A stretch of 64,000 bases of DNA from Tachypleus tridentatus (GCF_004210375.1 NC_134835.1:72012447-72076446); one strand, 5' to 3'. Counted from the stretch's first letter, positions 38,101-53,100 are shown. Notes: a model not told the origin generated them from the letters alone. Numbers and translations: made by a program.

Positions 38101-41100
38101 TTTTGAATAGACATTCATAAAAATGTTCATTTAATTTCAGTAATTTTTGTCTTGGGTATTTTTTAATGGAGTGCCTTGAAATTTGGTACATCATATAAGA
38201 GTTCAGTAAAGCACATCCACTCATAATATATGACAGTTTGGATTATCACAGTTTGAGCTATAGAAGGTGGAAAATCACTGAACTATCACTTCTGTTAAGT
38301 GTAGGTTGATATCCACTTGTAAAGTTTTTTAGATGTACAAGAAATAAAAGTATAATTGGATATGTGAGAAGTATTTAAGGATATAAAAAGTTATATTTAG
38401 TGTAGCACTGTGTGTTATCCACATTATTGGTTTGTAAATAAAAAATAAAGGTGACAAAACCACCTGATTATTTTCTTCAACCCAGAAAGTGTATATAGTT
38501 TTATGCAAGGTGAGGTAAGTTTAACTTAACACAGCCTTGCATTTGATGAAGTACTAAAACTGTATTGAATCTGTTCACATATTACTCTAAAGTTAACAAT
38601 AAAATATAATTTTGAAGATATTAAAATTCATGAAACAACTACATGTACATAAGGAAACCATTTGTCCACCACTGGATGAAAATGTATTAACTATTTTATT
38701 AAATTATAAACCTGGAAACTTGCATATAAAGACATTTCATTGCTTTACACACAGATGATTTTATCTGTTTTCTAACAATTGTAAATTAATAATTGCATTA
38801 GTTGTTGATACTTGGATATGTAAGTTTTTAATATTAGGTACATTTATTCCTCTTAATGTGTGAAGTATTTGTTTGTGGCAATTAAAATTTAAGAAAGCAC
38901 ACAATTAGGTGTGAGAAGTTTGATTTTTTCTTAACCTTCTGCTTGTACCAGAATTACCTTGTTTGATTAGTAAAGTTTGTATGTTACTAAACAACAAGAT
39001 CAGTGAAGGCCCAGGCAATACTGACAAACTTTATTACTCATTCTTGCCAAACATAGGCTAAAATTGATATTACTTAATGACAAGTTACAAAATTAGTCCA
39101 ATTGCTATTTAATTGTTTTTTTCTTAGTGTATCTATTGCATCAAAATCATATTGATGTTTATATAGCTGTATGTTTTTGATATGGTACTTGAGGTGTTGT
39201 ATAAATGGCTGTTTGTTTCCTAACATAGTGCTTGTAGATGTTATCATTGTCATATAACTGTCTAAATGGCTGTTTATTTCTTGATATAGCACTTGTAGGT
39301 ATTGCACTGTTGTCATATTCCTATTTATATAACTGTTTTGGTTTCTGATGTAGCTCTTGTAGATACTATGTAATTGTCATGTTGTTTAAATGACTGTGTA
39401 TTGTTTCTTGATATAGTATTTAACATTGACTTTAGAACCAGTTACTGTTTATCCAATTGACATAAAATTTATATGTGATTTTGTCATTAGCCCTCAAAAC
39501 TTCTAGGGCATTTATGTGACCTGCACAGTTGTGAAATAAGTTTATTTAAAGGAAAAAAAGTTACATTTTTGTAGTGAAGATTATTTGTTTTCATAAACAT
39601 TGTGCTTTGCATTTTTCCAAAAGTGTTGGTATTGTCATAAAGTTTTTCTAGTTGTTAACAGGCCCTGCCATGCTCAAATTGATTTTTATATCTTTGAGAA
39701 AATTATAATATTAAAGTACATTCAGTTTCACAATACAAAAATATGAATAGAATATTAAAACTGATGATAGTTTTTTAAATATCTGGTACATTTTCTAAAG
39801 AATCTCATGTTCTTTGTTTGGTTTTTCAGTTGAGCTTTTTAAAAAACCAAAAATGTACAAATCTGTGTCAGAAGACGTACAAAATGAAAAACAAGCAGGA
39901 TGTCAAGAATTTGAACATGTTGAAAAAGGGCATGATGCAGAACTATCAACATCATTGGTGTGTTTATAACTTTACATCATTTTCTTGTAGTTGATGTGTT
40001 ATGACTTACCTGGAGATGTATATTTTTTGTTAGTTATGCTTTTCAAAAGTGTGCAAGTAAAAAGCTACTTCAAAATAATTAGATTGAGATTGCTGAAGTG
40101 AAGACCTTAGTGCCTGAAACCCATTTATTTTGCTTTGTACAAATTTTTTATTTTGATTAAAAGTTTGTTTGCTTTTTTTTTTGTGAAGAGAATGGAATTG
40201 ATGTACAATAAAATTATTACAATGAAAGGTATATTTCTCTGTAAACATTTGAATAAGTTATGTGGAAGTAATAGTTCACTTCACTGAATAAAAATACCAT
40301 GAATCTAAACTCATGGTTGATAGTAAAGGTGTAATATTACTGATATTTTGTTAACCTTTTATGCAGGGTCAAAGGCAGTTTCATCTTGTTTGTTGACTCC
40401 CATTCAAACTGTTACAGAATATTTATTTTATGAATCTATGTATAAATTTGGTATCAAATTTGCATAATTCAAATTTCAGTGGTATACATTAGTTAATTTC
40501 TTAATTTAAAAGTATAAAAAAAACCACGTAAATGTTGATTTATCTATGACACGTATGTTGAATGCAGCACCAATTCAGATTAAATGTTTGTGTTGTGAAA
40601 ATATAAAGTCTTTAGTTTAGTGTAAATTAGGAACTCAAGTTACCAATATATACAAGCTAGAATATATAATAATAACTGCCTGCCTTTTCTATTTGTTGAG
40701 ATATTGCTCATGTACTGAATCAAATGTAGAGGATCTACTCATCTCTTTTCATTTTGGGAAATACTCTTTTATATACACCTATTTCTGTTTAGTTTGTGAA
40801 TAACCAATCAAAAACTCAATGTCCCCCTAGTTACTTTTTCTGCCATTATCAAATATTATGACATCATTTAATTCTTTCAATATAAATCCTCAAGCTTGTA
40901 AGGAAAGTCTTTAGTCTGCTTGAAATTTCATATTTTGTAGACCCAAATATAGCTTTAATTACTAAGCTTGACATATTATAGTAAAAAGTTATTTAAAACG
41001 TGTGTGTGTCTGTGTGTGTATAAAACCTAAAAATTATTTCACATTCTCCATGTGCAAAACTTTGAAGCTTAGTAACCTATGACAAATAGCAACTGAGTAC

Positions 41101-44100
41101 AAAGGTTGTAACTAGAAGAGATAATTGCTTACTTCGCTTCTTTATTTACTCTTCTATGTTTTAAGAAAAAATAAGTTTCAGAACATGTTCGTAACTATTA
41201 ATCAATATACATATACAATCTATAATTATTGAAATGAGACTTTGTATTTTACAAAATACTTGTCCACTAAAACATAGCCAAGACAGGTCAGTTTTATATT
41301 CTTGGATATGGTAATGTGAATTCACATGCACCAGATTGCTGTAACTTTTGCATTGTTAGCCGGGCATGACTGAAAGGTCAATAAATTAGAAATATACACA
41401 CACAAATATGTAATGTTATGAGCATAAAGTTATTTATTGTAAAAGTTTGATTTTGTTTTATAGTATGGTTTTTCTGGAACAAAAAAGGTATTATTTACTT
41501 CCTGATTTTTTTTATGGTGGCAATAAGAGAGGGGTCAAATCAACTGAACCACTACAGAGATTAGTTAGTAAAAATAACCTGAAATATTAAGCTTTTTCTT
41601 GAGAAATGTGTAATAACTGTCTAAACATTATTTTGAATGTGAAATTTGAAATTTTCTGATGCATAAAGGGAATTTTCAGTAACTGCAACACTTGAAATTA
41701 TTTTATGCTGATTTAGAGTAAATTAATCTGAGACCTTTGTTGTTTTCCTTTTTATTAGCTATATTTTTGCCCACTAGTAATACCAAGCATGAGGTACATA
41801 TGTATCCAATTCATGTACCTTCTTGTCATGTTTTCCACCAGTCTACTCTCAAATTAAAATTTGGATTAGAGTAAGTTAATCTGAGACCTATGGCATGATC
41901 AGATAGTTGATTAAAAGTGTTTGATTTTCTTAATTTAAAGAAGTTAGATCTTAAATTGCTCAAGAGATCATGAATCTATGAACTAAAAATTGGTACTTAA
42001 AAAAAGAAAAACTTATTTAATGAGCTGCTATGTTGCAGCTAAAAATATAAAGTAACATGGAACTTTTTTAGTTTTTGAGTTTGTTTATGAATACAATGAA
42101 TTATTATTTTTAAATATTTTTGAATTTTTAGTCCTTTAATTCTGAAACGTTTTTTTGTGTGTGTAACAAGACTGGTGAAATCTAAGAAGTTATTTGACAG
42201 ACTTTTTTTATTAAGAGGTGAATATGACAGAAATCAGTAACTGCTTAAATTTATTTATAGATATAGAAGATGTATTTTTATTGGTCACAGTATTGCATTC
42301 TTCAAAATTGTAAGACTTAAGTAGGTAATTTATGAATTTCCATACTTGTTTAGAAAAATAATCTGATGACAAATACAGCTTTACCATTCAGCATAAACCA
42401 CAGTAAATCCAAAATGTCTGCAATCATTGGTTTTAGTCAAATTGTTTTACAAAAGTTAAGTTTTTGAGTGAAAATTAGTTCTGCACTTGGGGAATCTGTT
42501 AAAGCTCCTTAATGTTTTCTATTACAAGAGTAAAATTTCACTTTATCTTTCTGTATTCATGAAACTGACAAAGGTTTCAAATTTTCTTATATGAATCATA
42601 ACAGGATTGTTGATAACATGCCAGTGACTTGGTGCTACAATGTAGAAGGAGACCAGAAGTATTGTTCAACTGGTTTTCCTATGGGCTGCTATGTGAAAGC
42701 AGATGGGACTTCTAAGGATGCATGTGTCATTAATGTGAGTTTTAATCATATTATTACTATTTGGCAGGTGGAAGAGAGAATATTTTGACTGGAGTACATT
42801 ATTACTCTAAATGTTATGTATTCTATGATAATGAAATGTGTGCATGTACATATGCACATGTAATAGTAGCATGATCTGACCTTAGCCAAGCTTTAAAATA
42901 TTGTGATGTTCTGAAATGAGTTAGTCTATTTCAGGTTGAAGGATATTGAATTAATTCTGAATACACACTTATTCATCTTTCAAAATGTATTAAATTTAGT
43001 TCTATTTCAAGTTTTTACTCAAAATGTTATGTATTTGATATTATTGAAAATTCAAAAAAGTTCAGATTTTTGTTTTATTAAATTGTATTTCTAACTCTTT
43101 ATAATGTAAACATCACACTTGTAGGTGTATATATTTTTTTCTTTTGTACTGCCTTTAAGACTGTATTTATTCCTTCCAATGAGATGATATATCCTCTGTA
43201 AAAAAATTAAGTTTCTCTTATGAAAATGTTTAGGTTTAATACATTTACTGGTATTGATACAGCCTCAAGACAAAATTTCCAAATGCTTCATAACTAGTTA
43301 AGATGCCTAATATTCTGATGATGTTATTTTCACTTCTGATAATGACTTTTATGTTGTATTATAATTACTGCAAATCAACAGGAATTTTTTTCTACATATA
43401 GTAAAATAAAATATCAAATAAAGGTATTTAGGTTTAGGAAGTACACTTTGTCTTCAGTATTTATCCTGATCTTGTGAACAGAATATCTCAAGATCGGATA
43501 GATTTTGGACAAATCTATACAACAGTTACTGTAACTTTCTAGACCTGATTAACTTCTGAAGGTGATGGTCAAAGGCCAAGAATAGTTAAAAGTTACTGTA
43601 TGTGGAAATCCACTCTAATTTTGTGGACGTGCATTACATTATATAATTGTGGGGACTTTAACTTGTAGAATGATAGGGATTCCTTAAGTTAAACATTATC
43701 ATATAGCATGTATTTTGTAGTAATATTCTAGGCTGAAAATATTGTTAACACTTGGTGAAAGAATGTATTCTAGTCTTTATAAATAGCAAAAGTGTCTTTA
43801 ACTAGCTGTACTCATTATTAAGTTGAATTTGAGTTTTGAGTTAAGTATGTAACTTTGTGATTGGAAGCTCATATTAATTATTACATGTATGGTGGTTTCT
43901 TAAACTCAGTTTGCACTTGTTTAATGAATGTTTTAATTTTATTTTTAAAAAATGCTCAAGTACAAGAACTTGTTTACTTGAAACAAAATAATCAATGAAT
44001 ATAAAGTGAACTTGACTAGTAATATTGTTGGCAAAGTATCATGCTACAACATATGGAAAGGTGAGGTTATTGCTCACTGTTGCTAATCATTTTTTGGTAC

Positions 44101-47100
44101 ACCAGTGAAGTAAGGAGAAAATACCATATAGTAAATATGGCTTTGTTTTTTGTATAACCAGACTGCCTTCAATCAACCTGATACATATTACCTTTTCAAT
44201 CATGTGGACATCATCATTACCTTCCACAGCGGAAGTGGAGAAACCTGGGGTGTGGACTTTGGAGATAATGGAGGACGCATCATATCTGTGAAGGTTATAC
44301 CAAAAAGGTTAGTGTGTATGCTACTTGCTGTGCTAAAACAATGATTATTGCTGAATTATTTTCAGATTATAGAGAGGATACATTTACTGTTTTGCCTTTG
44401 AAGCTCATAAGCTGCTTAAAGAGATCAATTTTTTACACTACAGAGATCATTGAAGAATATTATATCCATTTTAATAATTTAATTTTAACTGCATAGTGAA
44501 AACAACAGAGTAATACATAATGGTTCTTTATTAATGAATCTACCATCTTAACAAAATAAAACTAGCCTATTGAGTTTCCCAAATCAGCTGAGCATCAAAA
44601 GTTTACCTTGAGCTTTAAATTACAAACTGAAAAGAAATTAAAGAAAAACAAGAATTATGTACCGTAAGCCAATAGTTTACCAGCCTACATTCTGTGAAAC
44701 TTCTGTAATCATTTTGTTAGGGGATTTTGAAGCACTACTACAGTGACAAACTGGTAGTTACCTTTAAAACATGTGTAAGTAATGTTTAACATAAACATAC
44801 TTTTATCATTAGTAAAAATGAGATGATACAAGGATTGAGACAGTTTAGTTATTAAAGGTCACTTTGGTTAGTGGAATTAACAACAAATGCAAGTCCTAGA
44901 TCACAGCAAAGAATTTTTTTTAAGGACAAAGTTTATTTTTATAAATGTATTAGAAATAGGTAAATATTGAAAAATTAAATACCTACCTACTGATGCACAC
45001 ACACACTAAATAAGCAGCCAACTTCAGTATAAATGGTGGGAATTTCAGAATTTTTCTCACACATTTGTACACCTTCCAGAAGATTTACATTTTAAGGCTG
45101 TTTTACAAATAATTAATTCTTTAAATGTTTTACATAGGAACTATGATAAAAGATAACTCATTTGAGAGATGATAATATCAGAACTTTAAAATAAATTGAG
45201 TTGACCATTAACTGTATTAAATTATACTTAACAGTAAAAATAGCATTCCTATTTGAAAATTAGACAAGAGTATTATCAAATAATTAAAAAAAATTTTTAG
45301 TGTGTTGTCACTTCTCCAAATACTGCACAAATTCCATGCAAACAGTAAATTTGCAATAAATTGTACAAACTACTCTATGAAGTTTAGATCTAATAAGTGT
45401 CTTGTTCAAATTTTTTTACGAAAGATCACTTATTATTTTCCAACTTAATATGACCAGTGGTAAACTTTTTTTTTTTTTTTTGCTAAACACGTGATATCTT
45501 CTAATAAGATAACAAACAAGGGGTATTTCAGGGCAGTTTAATCAGTAAGTTAAGTATTAGCTGACAGATGAAGAACATATGGGATTTAACTTTTTTTGCT
45601 CCCAGCTGGAATACAACTTGTCTCAAGGGCATGACTGCACCATTGTACTCAAACACTATTGAAAATAAATTTGAATTCATTTTTTCACTATAAGCTTCAC
45701 AGTGGAACTGTGATATGTCTGTGGACTTACAATGCTAGAAACTGGGTTTTTGATACCTGTGTTGATCAGAACACAGATAGGATATTGTGTTGCTTTGTAT
45801 TTAACTTCAAACAAATCGACACATCAAAAAAAGGGAAGCACTTTAGGTTTGAAATTTATCCAGTAGAATTGTTGTATTTATTTAATTTTGTATATAAAAA
45901 TATAATTGCAGATTTTTACTTAAGGCTGATTTTGTTGTGTATCAACTGAGGTATTAGTGGTTGCAAATTTCATGAATTTTTTCCAGAACATAATATGGCA
46001 CTTGGAGCTTCCTTTGTGAAAAGTCTCTAAATTTGAACAAATTAGTGCCAATTTGTCATAGTATGTATCCAATTACCTATATTTCAGCTTTAAGAAGGTA
46101 GAAGCTATTGATCAAAATATTTCATGAGTTTTTTTTAGTTATTTTGAAATAATCAGTGAGGCTTCTAGTTCAGTAAAGATTTATATGGAGATGTGAACAA
46201 TGTGACAGAAGCTGATCTTGGTGGTATGTTGCTAGAATAAATTGAGTTTGTAAACAAGATCTGTTTTCAAACTTATGTAAAGAGTGCTTTATCATTTAAT
46301 ACTTCAGTACTGAATTATAGTATTAAAGTATGATAGGAGAGATTTTTTTATGGATCATGATGAAATAGGTTTAATCAAATAATTCTGCACTTGCATATAT
46401 CAACTTTTATTTCATTGAAGTCATCTTAACTTTTGTTTGCATGATGTCATCTTTGCCTTAGTAATTGTTTGAGTAGACAAAGAAAACTGTATATAAACTA
46501 ATGGGAAATATATTTAAAATGTATTACATATAATAGATACCTTATAAACAAAGTCAGCTTCTTTATAATTATGGTATGGTAAAAGTTATTTTTAACGTGT
46601 GGCAGTAAACACACTTAAACTGCACACATTTATGTTTTCATTAAAACAATGATTTAAAAAAAAGAAAATATATCCCAAATAAATCTTTCCAAAATTCCAG
46701 TCATAAAAATATCTTGCATAATTTGAAGAAGCCACACAGTGTGTATGTTATCTCCTCCAGTAAGACAGCTGTTAGTCTACAGACTTGCAATTCTAAAATC
46801 CAGAGTTCAGTTCTCTGCTGTTTAATAGCCCAGTGTAGCTTTACTCTAATACAAACAAACCTTGTAAAGTAATTCTGAATTTTCAAACTCTTCCATTCAG
46901 TAGTGTTTTTTTTTTCACAATGCATTAAAACAAAGCATACAACAGGTGTTTTAATTAACATGTTTAACATGTCCTATTTAACATGTTTTTATTGCTTCTT
47001 TGTGGTTAATTTCTAGGTAAGTGTAACTATTTAACACCTGCATTGAAATATTATGCTGTGTAACAAATTTTGTTCCTGGATAGTTTGTGTTATTTCTCAC

Positions 47101-50100
47101 TGCTTATGTTGTAAAAGTACAGAAAGTGGCCATTATTCCCTTCAAACTTTGCTTTTGTAACCTGGATAATAAAATATAGAAATTAACCTATTTTCTTTGT
47201 AAAAATTGACAAATTTGCACATTTTCATTTACATAAGAACTGAGTAAAACAACATATTAATCAAGATTTACATGTATTTATACTAAAGTTATACAAAAAT
47301 GTTTAGAAGTGAGTAGGTTTTTGAGATTTGCAACTGTAATGTAAATCACTTTCATGTATCATACCCCAAATATAGTTTCCCATCATGTTTTTGTTATATG
47401 CTCCCAGGTGACAAAAGCAAAGTTTGAAGAGAAAAATAGGTCTTTTCCATTTACTTTAGGCATAAGCAATTGGGAAATAACACTTTCTGCCCAGGAACAA
47501 GAGAAAGTAAAAGTTTTGTTGCATAGTGTTATTTATTATAATTTTTCTCTCTATAAAGTTTTAGCTCGGAAGGTAGTCAAACGTACTGTTGGTGTGAATG
47601 TATTTGTATTCACTATGAGAAAATCCTATATCGTGGATAAATGGAAAAAAGTGTTATTGGCCACTGTTTAGTTCTTCCCTCTATATAGACATACAGTAGC
47701 AGGAATAATAAATGCATTTAGTATTCTGAAAATTATTTAATTTTGAAGTTTAAGTTAAACAATTTTTGGAATATTAAATTTGTTACAGTTTAACAATATT
47801 TTGGTTGGATATATCAATACTTTCTTTTTCATGAGATTTGTTTTTATGTGTAATCTTATTTATCATCACTTATTCTTTTAATAATATTTTTTACTAAAAT
47901 ATGAAATCAGGTGTATGTTGGTAGTTAAAAAATTTATGACCATAATCTGATGTTATGATTTCCTTTTGTTCATTCTTTAGTATCAATCATAAAGGTACAG
48001 ATGAAAAAGCATGTGTTCCTCCTACTGAACCACTGGGGATCCCTGGCAAATTGAAAAGTGATGATATTGTAGTTGTGAACTATACTTACTCTGTCACTTA
48101 TAATGTAAGCAATACTTGAGTTATTGTGTGTGCTTAAGGTCTCTAGATATGGGCTTGGCCTTTTTGCATATATCACAACATTAGAGTACTTTATTGTCAA
48201 CAGGCATCAATAAAATTATCATCGAAGTGTAATTTATAACTAAAAATTTTTTTATACAAGTTTTAATTTATTAATGTCAAAAGATAATATTTAAAAACAA
48301 AATTAAATTTCATTTATATATAGGCATGCACTTCCTTTGTCAGGTCCTAGGTCTCACAAACCTGAGAGGATCAGGTGTGTTTGACCTATTTCTTTTTTGT
48401 GGATGGCAATAGTTTCATTGAAGTGGTTTTAGTTACAAGAGAGTATTAAAATAATCACAGGAGGATCAAAATAATCCACACTGACTCTGACTTCTTTCAG
48501 GATATAATGTCCATTTAAATAATTCTTCTAATAATTGGTGGGTATATACAATTCTTCTAAGATGATTTTTACGAAGTCTTGTGCTTAGTGAACAGTTCAT
48601 TATTTTTCAACTCCTTGAGAACATATTAATAAATACCCTAAATAATGCTGTTAAACCAGGTATAAGAACTGTTGTAAATTGTCATTCTATTGTCAGATAG
48701 TACCTTCTTAAATTTTTATTTTTTGAATATATGTTATCAAGTGAAAGGTACTTAATACTATCTCCAACAAACATATAACTAAACTAAAAGTGTTAAATAC
48801 ATTTTCTTTTAAAAATTGCTTGGCCAGCCCTAATTGTTCATAGTTATCAAGCTTTCCCTTACACTCACTTAAATTTACATCCTTCACAATATTCAAAAGC
48901 CAACCATCCTGTTAGAAAAATAAAATTGTACTATCTGAGGATCACCCATAACCTGCCAAAATTTATATTTTTGTTTCCTAGTCCTATTGCACTCACCGTT
49001 AAGCATGAAAAGAGATGATGCATTGGCATTATCAATTCCTTTTACAATTTTAAACACCTCAATCAGATCCCTCAATACTACTACACTTTTATTCAACAGA
49101 AAACAGTTTAAGAGATTTCAGTCTCTCTTCCTGTGATAAACACTCCATCACAGGCACCATTCTAGTAATCCTTCTCTGAACTCTTTCGAACAATTCAATG
49201 TCTTTACTAAGGTAAGGAGCCCAAGACTGAATACAGTATTCCAAATGTGGCCTAACCAACAACCTATACAATGAAATTATAACCTTTTTTGACTTGTATT
49301 CAATATTTCTGTAGATATAACCTAAAATCCAGTGACAACCCACATGCAAAACTCATTTACCATTTATTTGCTCAACTCACCAAATGATCTAAATTGTTTT
49401 GTAAATCAACAGCATCCTTTTCACAGCTAGCATCACCCAAGACTTTAATATCATTTGTAAATTTAAGTAATTTATTAACCATTATTTCATTTATGTCTTT
49501 TGTTGTAGATTAAAAAGAGCAGAGATCCTAAAATTGAGTTTAAAAGTACCCCACTTGTGATATTAATCCAGTTTAAACTAACTCCAATTGTAACACTTAT
49601 AAATTTTTGTGGACTCCAAGCTGACACTAAAACTGAAAAAAAAAAAATCAAGTCCACCATATGTTGGTGATATGTATAAAAATGAAAGGAAGAAAATGCA
49701 TTAGCATGATTTAAATGGTTTTGTAAAATGTTCAAACAATATAATATTTTTTTTAACAAGTTATGGAAATCATTATTTGTCCTTTGCTTTCCTGCTGTGT
49801 TTACATCCTTTTCTGCCCATGTAACACTATTCTGAGTGTCATTTTATCTGCTTGTGTTTGCTCAAGGGCCTGAAGAAGGCTTAACAGGGTTCTACCTCAC
49901 CATCTTTTAATAGATTTAAATGAAGTATTAAGATGTTTTTAATTTTTTTGTAATTTGTTATTTAACAGGCATTTTTTTTCAACATTTCCATCAGCCACCC
50001 TTCTATCCAATATATTAACTTTATCTTCCACACCTACAGAAATAATTGTTTTACAAGCCTTTTATTTGGTTCCCTGTATTTCCACAACTAATTAATAGGT

Positions 50101-53100
50101 CTATAATTACTGGGATAATTTTTATTACCTCTCTCAAAAAGAAGAGTTACATTAGCTAACTTTCAATCAGCTGGTACACACCTGCTATTCAAGGACTGAC
50201 AAAAAAGAATAGTAGCAAGTGGCTTACATATCTGATCTTTAATTTCCTTCAAAACCCTTAGGAAAATATTATATGGCCCACAAGTCTTATTGTTCTTTAC
50301 ATTTTTTCCAGAATTAATGCCTTTTTCTTGTGGAATACTGATCAAATCTTTATTAGTAAAAACCAATTAAAAAGAGAAATCTAATAATGCAGTCCTCTTT
50401 TAATTATTATCGTATATCATCCATCAAAAGTCCTACCTCCCATTCTAATATTATGCTTACCTTTAATGTACGTAAAGATATCCAAACTATTAATTTTTAC
50501 ATATTCAGCGAATCTTTTTGACATCTTAGTTTCTTGTTTCACCAACTTTCTTGATATCAATTCATTTAAATTTCTTAAATTGGTGATGCTTTTTTTTCAT
50601 CTTTTATACTCTTTGTGAGCTGACCTGGTATTTTTACTTGTCTACCGTTTTCTTTCTATAAGGAATATATTTACCTTGAATACTTAAAATTTATCTTTAA
50701 AAACTTTTTCACATCTTATTGGTGTCTCCAAATAACTAAGCTGCCCAATTCACAACAGATAATTCTTGTCACATCCCTTCATAATTTTTTTTTTTTAATA
50801 TCTTACCAAAATATAATTATTCCTTATCTCCATATGCAGCAAAACATTGAACCTAATAGAGGAATGCTTGGTTGCACCCAGATATTCCCCAATTTCCACC
50901 GTTTAAGTCATTTCTATATCTGAAGTTAACAATAACTCTGAAATAACATTGTTTCTAGTGGGTTCCTTGACTAATTGGTGAAGAAAGCCATTTTGACAAC
51001 AGCATTTCCAATCTATGTGCTTCAAATTAAACTCGCCAGTAATTATGACTTAACTCTTAATTATGAGCTGAAATCTTTACTTCATTGTGAAGTTTTTGAT
51101 TTCATTAGTATTATTAAGTGGTAGGTAACAAATTTACACAAAAAGCCTCTCCCTTTATATCCACTAATAGAAACCCAAGTGGATTCAATCTACTTGATAT
51201 TATCTTTGATGTCCTCAATTTCAACAGGATGTAACACATTTCACATAAGATACAGTTACGACAGAAAGTGTTTGTACCCCTGTGTCCCAAGTTGTTTTTT
51301 CCTCATAACTTAAAAATTATCATGATTAGGCTAATAGACGTATGATATATTATAATATTATACTAACACACATTTACATACGTTTTTATGTAAATTAAAT
51401 GACAAATAAACTTTATAAACAAATAACTAAAAATAGGAGGAGCAAGAAGTGTTCATGCAGTTCAGAACGTGTGAAAAAACTGATATTCCCGTAAACATTT
51501 TGTTTAGTTTGGCAAATAAACTACATTATACCATTCCAGAACTAGACATTAGGTTCATAATTATTGGAATTTAGCCAGCAAAACATTTACTTCCAGCAAT
51601 TTAGTGCCGTCTCCATCATTATTTGCTTTATCATCAGTGATTAGAAACCAAATTATTGTAATATACAAGTCTTGTGTCTCTTTCCTGTATTGCTACACAA
51701 GTTAATGTGCCAAAATCTACTGTTCAAAGCATAATTGCAAAGTTTAAGCTTACAGGATCACTGGTAACCTCCCTCGTTCCAGATGCCTCACCAAAATTCC
51801 AGAGAGAACCAAGAAGAAGGTTCTCAGAGAAGTTAGTAGGTACCCTTGTTTAACACATTATGACATACAGAAACTGGTATGGAAATCTGGGGTTGAAGTA
51901 AGCACCTCTATAGTTACGAACATGTTATGCTCTTCTGGGTTCAAAGCATACCGTCCTCATAGAACTTCATATTTAAAGCCTGTTCATTTAGAAGCACAAT
52001 TGAGGTATGCAAGAAAGCATGTAGATAAACCCTTTACCTATTGAAAAGTATTCTTTGGTCAGACGAGACTAAAATCGAGCTTTTCTGCCACAATGATGTT
52101 CATTATATTTTCCGTAAGAAGGGGGAATGAAATCTTCCAAAGAACACTGTTCCTACAGTTAAACATGGAGGTGGCTCGATCATACTACGGGATTTCTTCA
52201 GCTATTCTGGTGTAGGCAGCCTTCACCATGCCAACGGAATCATGAAAAAAGAAGAGTACGTTGATATATTAGGCACTTATATCAAGAATGATGCTTGGAA
52301 CTTGAGGCCTGGGCATCACTGGATCTTCCAGCACAACAATGACCCTAAGCACACATCGAAATATGTGCAATCCTGGTTGCAGAGGAACCATATAAGCGTT
52401 CTGGAGTGGCCATCATAGTCACTTGATCTCAACCCAATTGAAAACGTTTGGCATGAGTTGAAGACCAGGGTTCATCAGTGTCATCCGAAAACTTGTTAGA
52501 GTTGGAGGCCTTCTATAAAGATGAATAGATGAAAATACTAGTAGAATACTGTCAGATGATCATGGAAGGCTATGAGGAGAGATTGTGCCAAGTAATTCAC
52601 CTGAACGGCTACACAACTGACCATTAAAGTAGATGCACGAACACTTTCTGCCCTTTCTATGTTTGGTTATTTCTTTATAAACAGTTTATTTGTTGTTTAA
52701 TTTACATAAAACTTTATGTAGATGTGTGTTAGTATAATATTTATAATATACTCTACTTTCATTATCCTAATCATGATACTTTTTAAGTTATGAAGAAAAC
52801 ACTAGTCACAACGCAGGGGTATGAACACTTTCTATCGTAATTGTACCTCCTTTCCCTCTTAAATACTCCAACCCTGCTAAATAACCTATGACTTTGTATT
52901 TCAAAAACATTTCTGTCATTAACGTCATTCATGTTTAACTATGTATCAGCCATTCCCATTATATCAAAATTCTCCATTCCTACAAGTGCTTTAAAACTGT
53001 TTTGTTTCTTAACCCCTAGCATTACAGTAGTAACAGTTAAGCCTACCCTTACGACTACTTCTATATTCATTTTTTATACCAAATTTTTTTCTGCCTATTA

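Larger units (their letters stand above)
44308..47980. other. TM9SF2: TM9SF2 intron 6; two SINE copies
   Basis: SINEs at 45699-45815 and 46752-46862. The remainder shows no feature I can support. Confidence 0.5.

Noticed and set aside
45659-45949. 96-codon plus-strand open frame
   Set aside because: It reads through a SINE copy (45699-45815), so it is repeat-derived, not a gene.
46701-46970. 89-codon minus-strand open frame
   Set aside because: It spans another SINE (46752-46862) and shows no protein similarity.
47354-47671. 105-codon plus-strand open frame in TM9SF2 intron 6
   Set aside because: No family resemblance; AT-rich composition yields such frames by chance, and it is not needed for the TM9SF2 frame.
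49089-49349. 86-codon minus-strand host gene
   Set aside because: It matches the CR1 LINE reverse transcriptase C-terminus.
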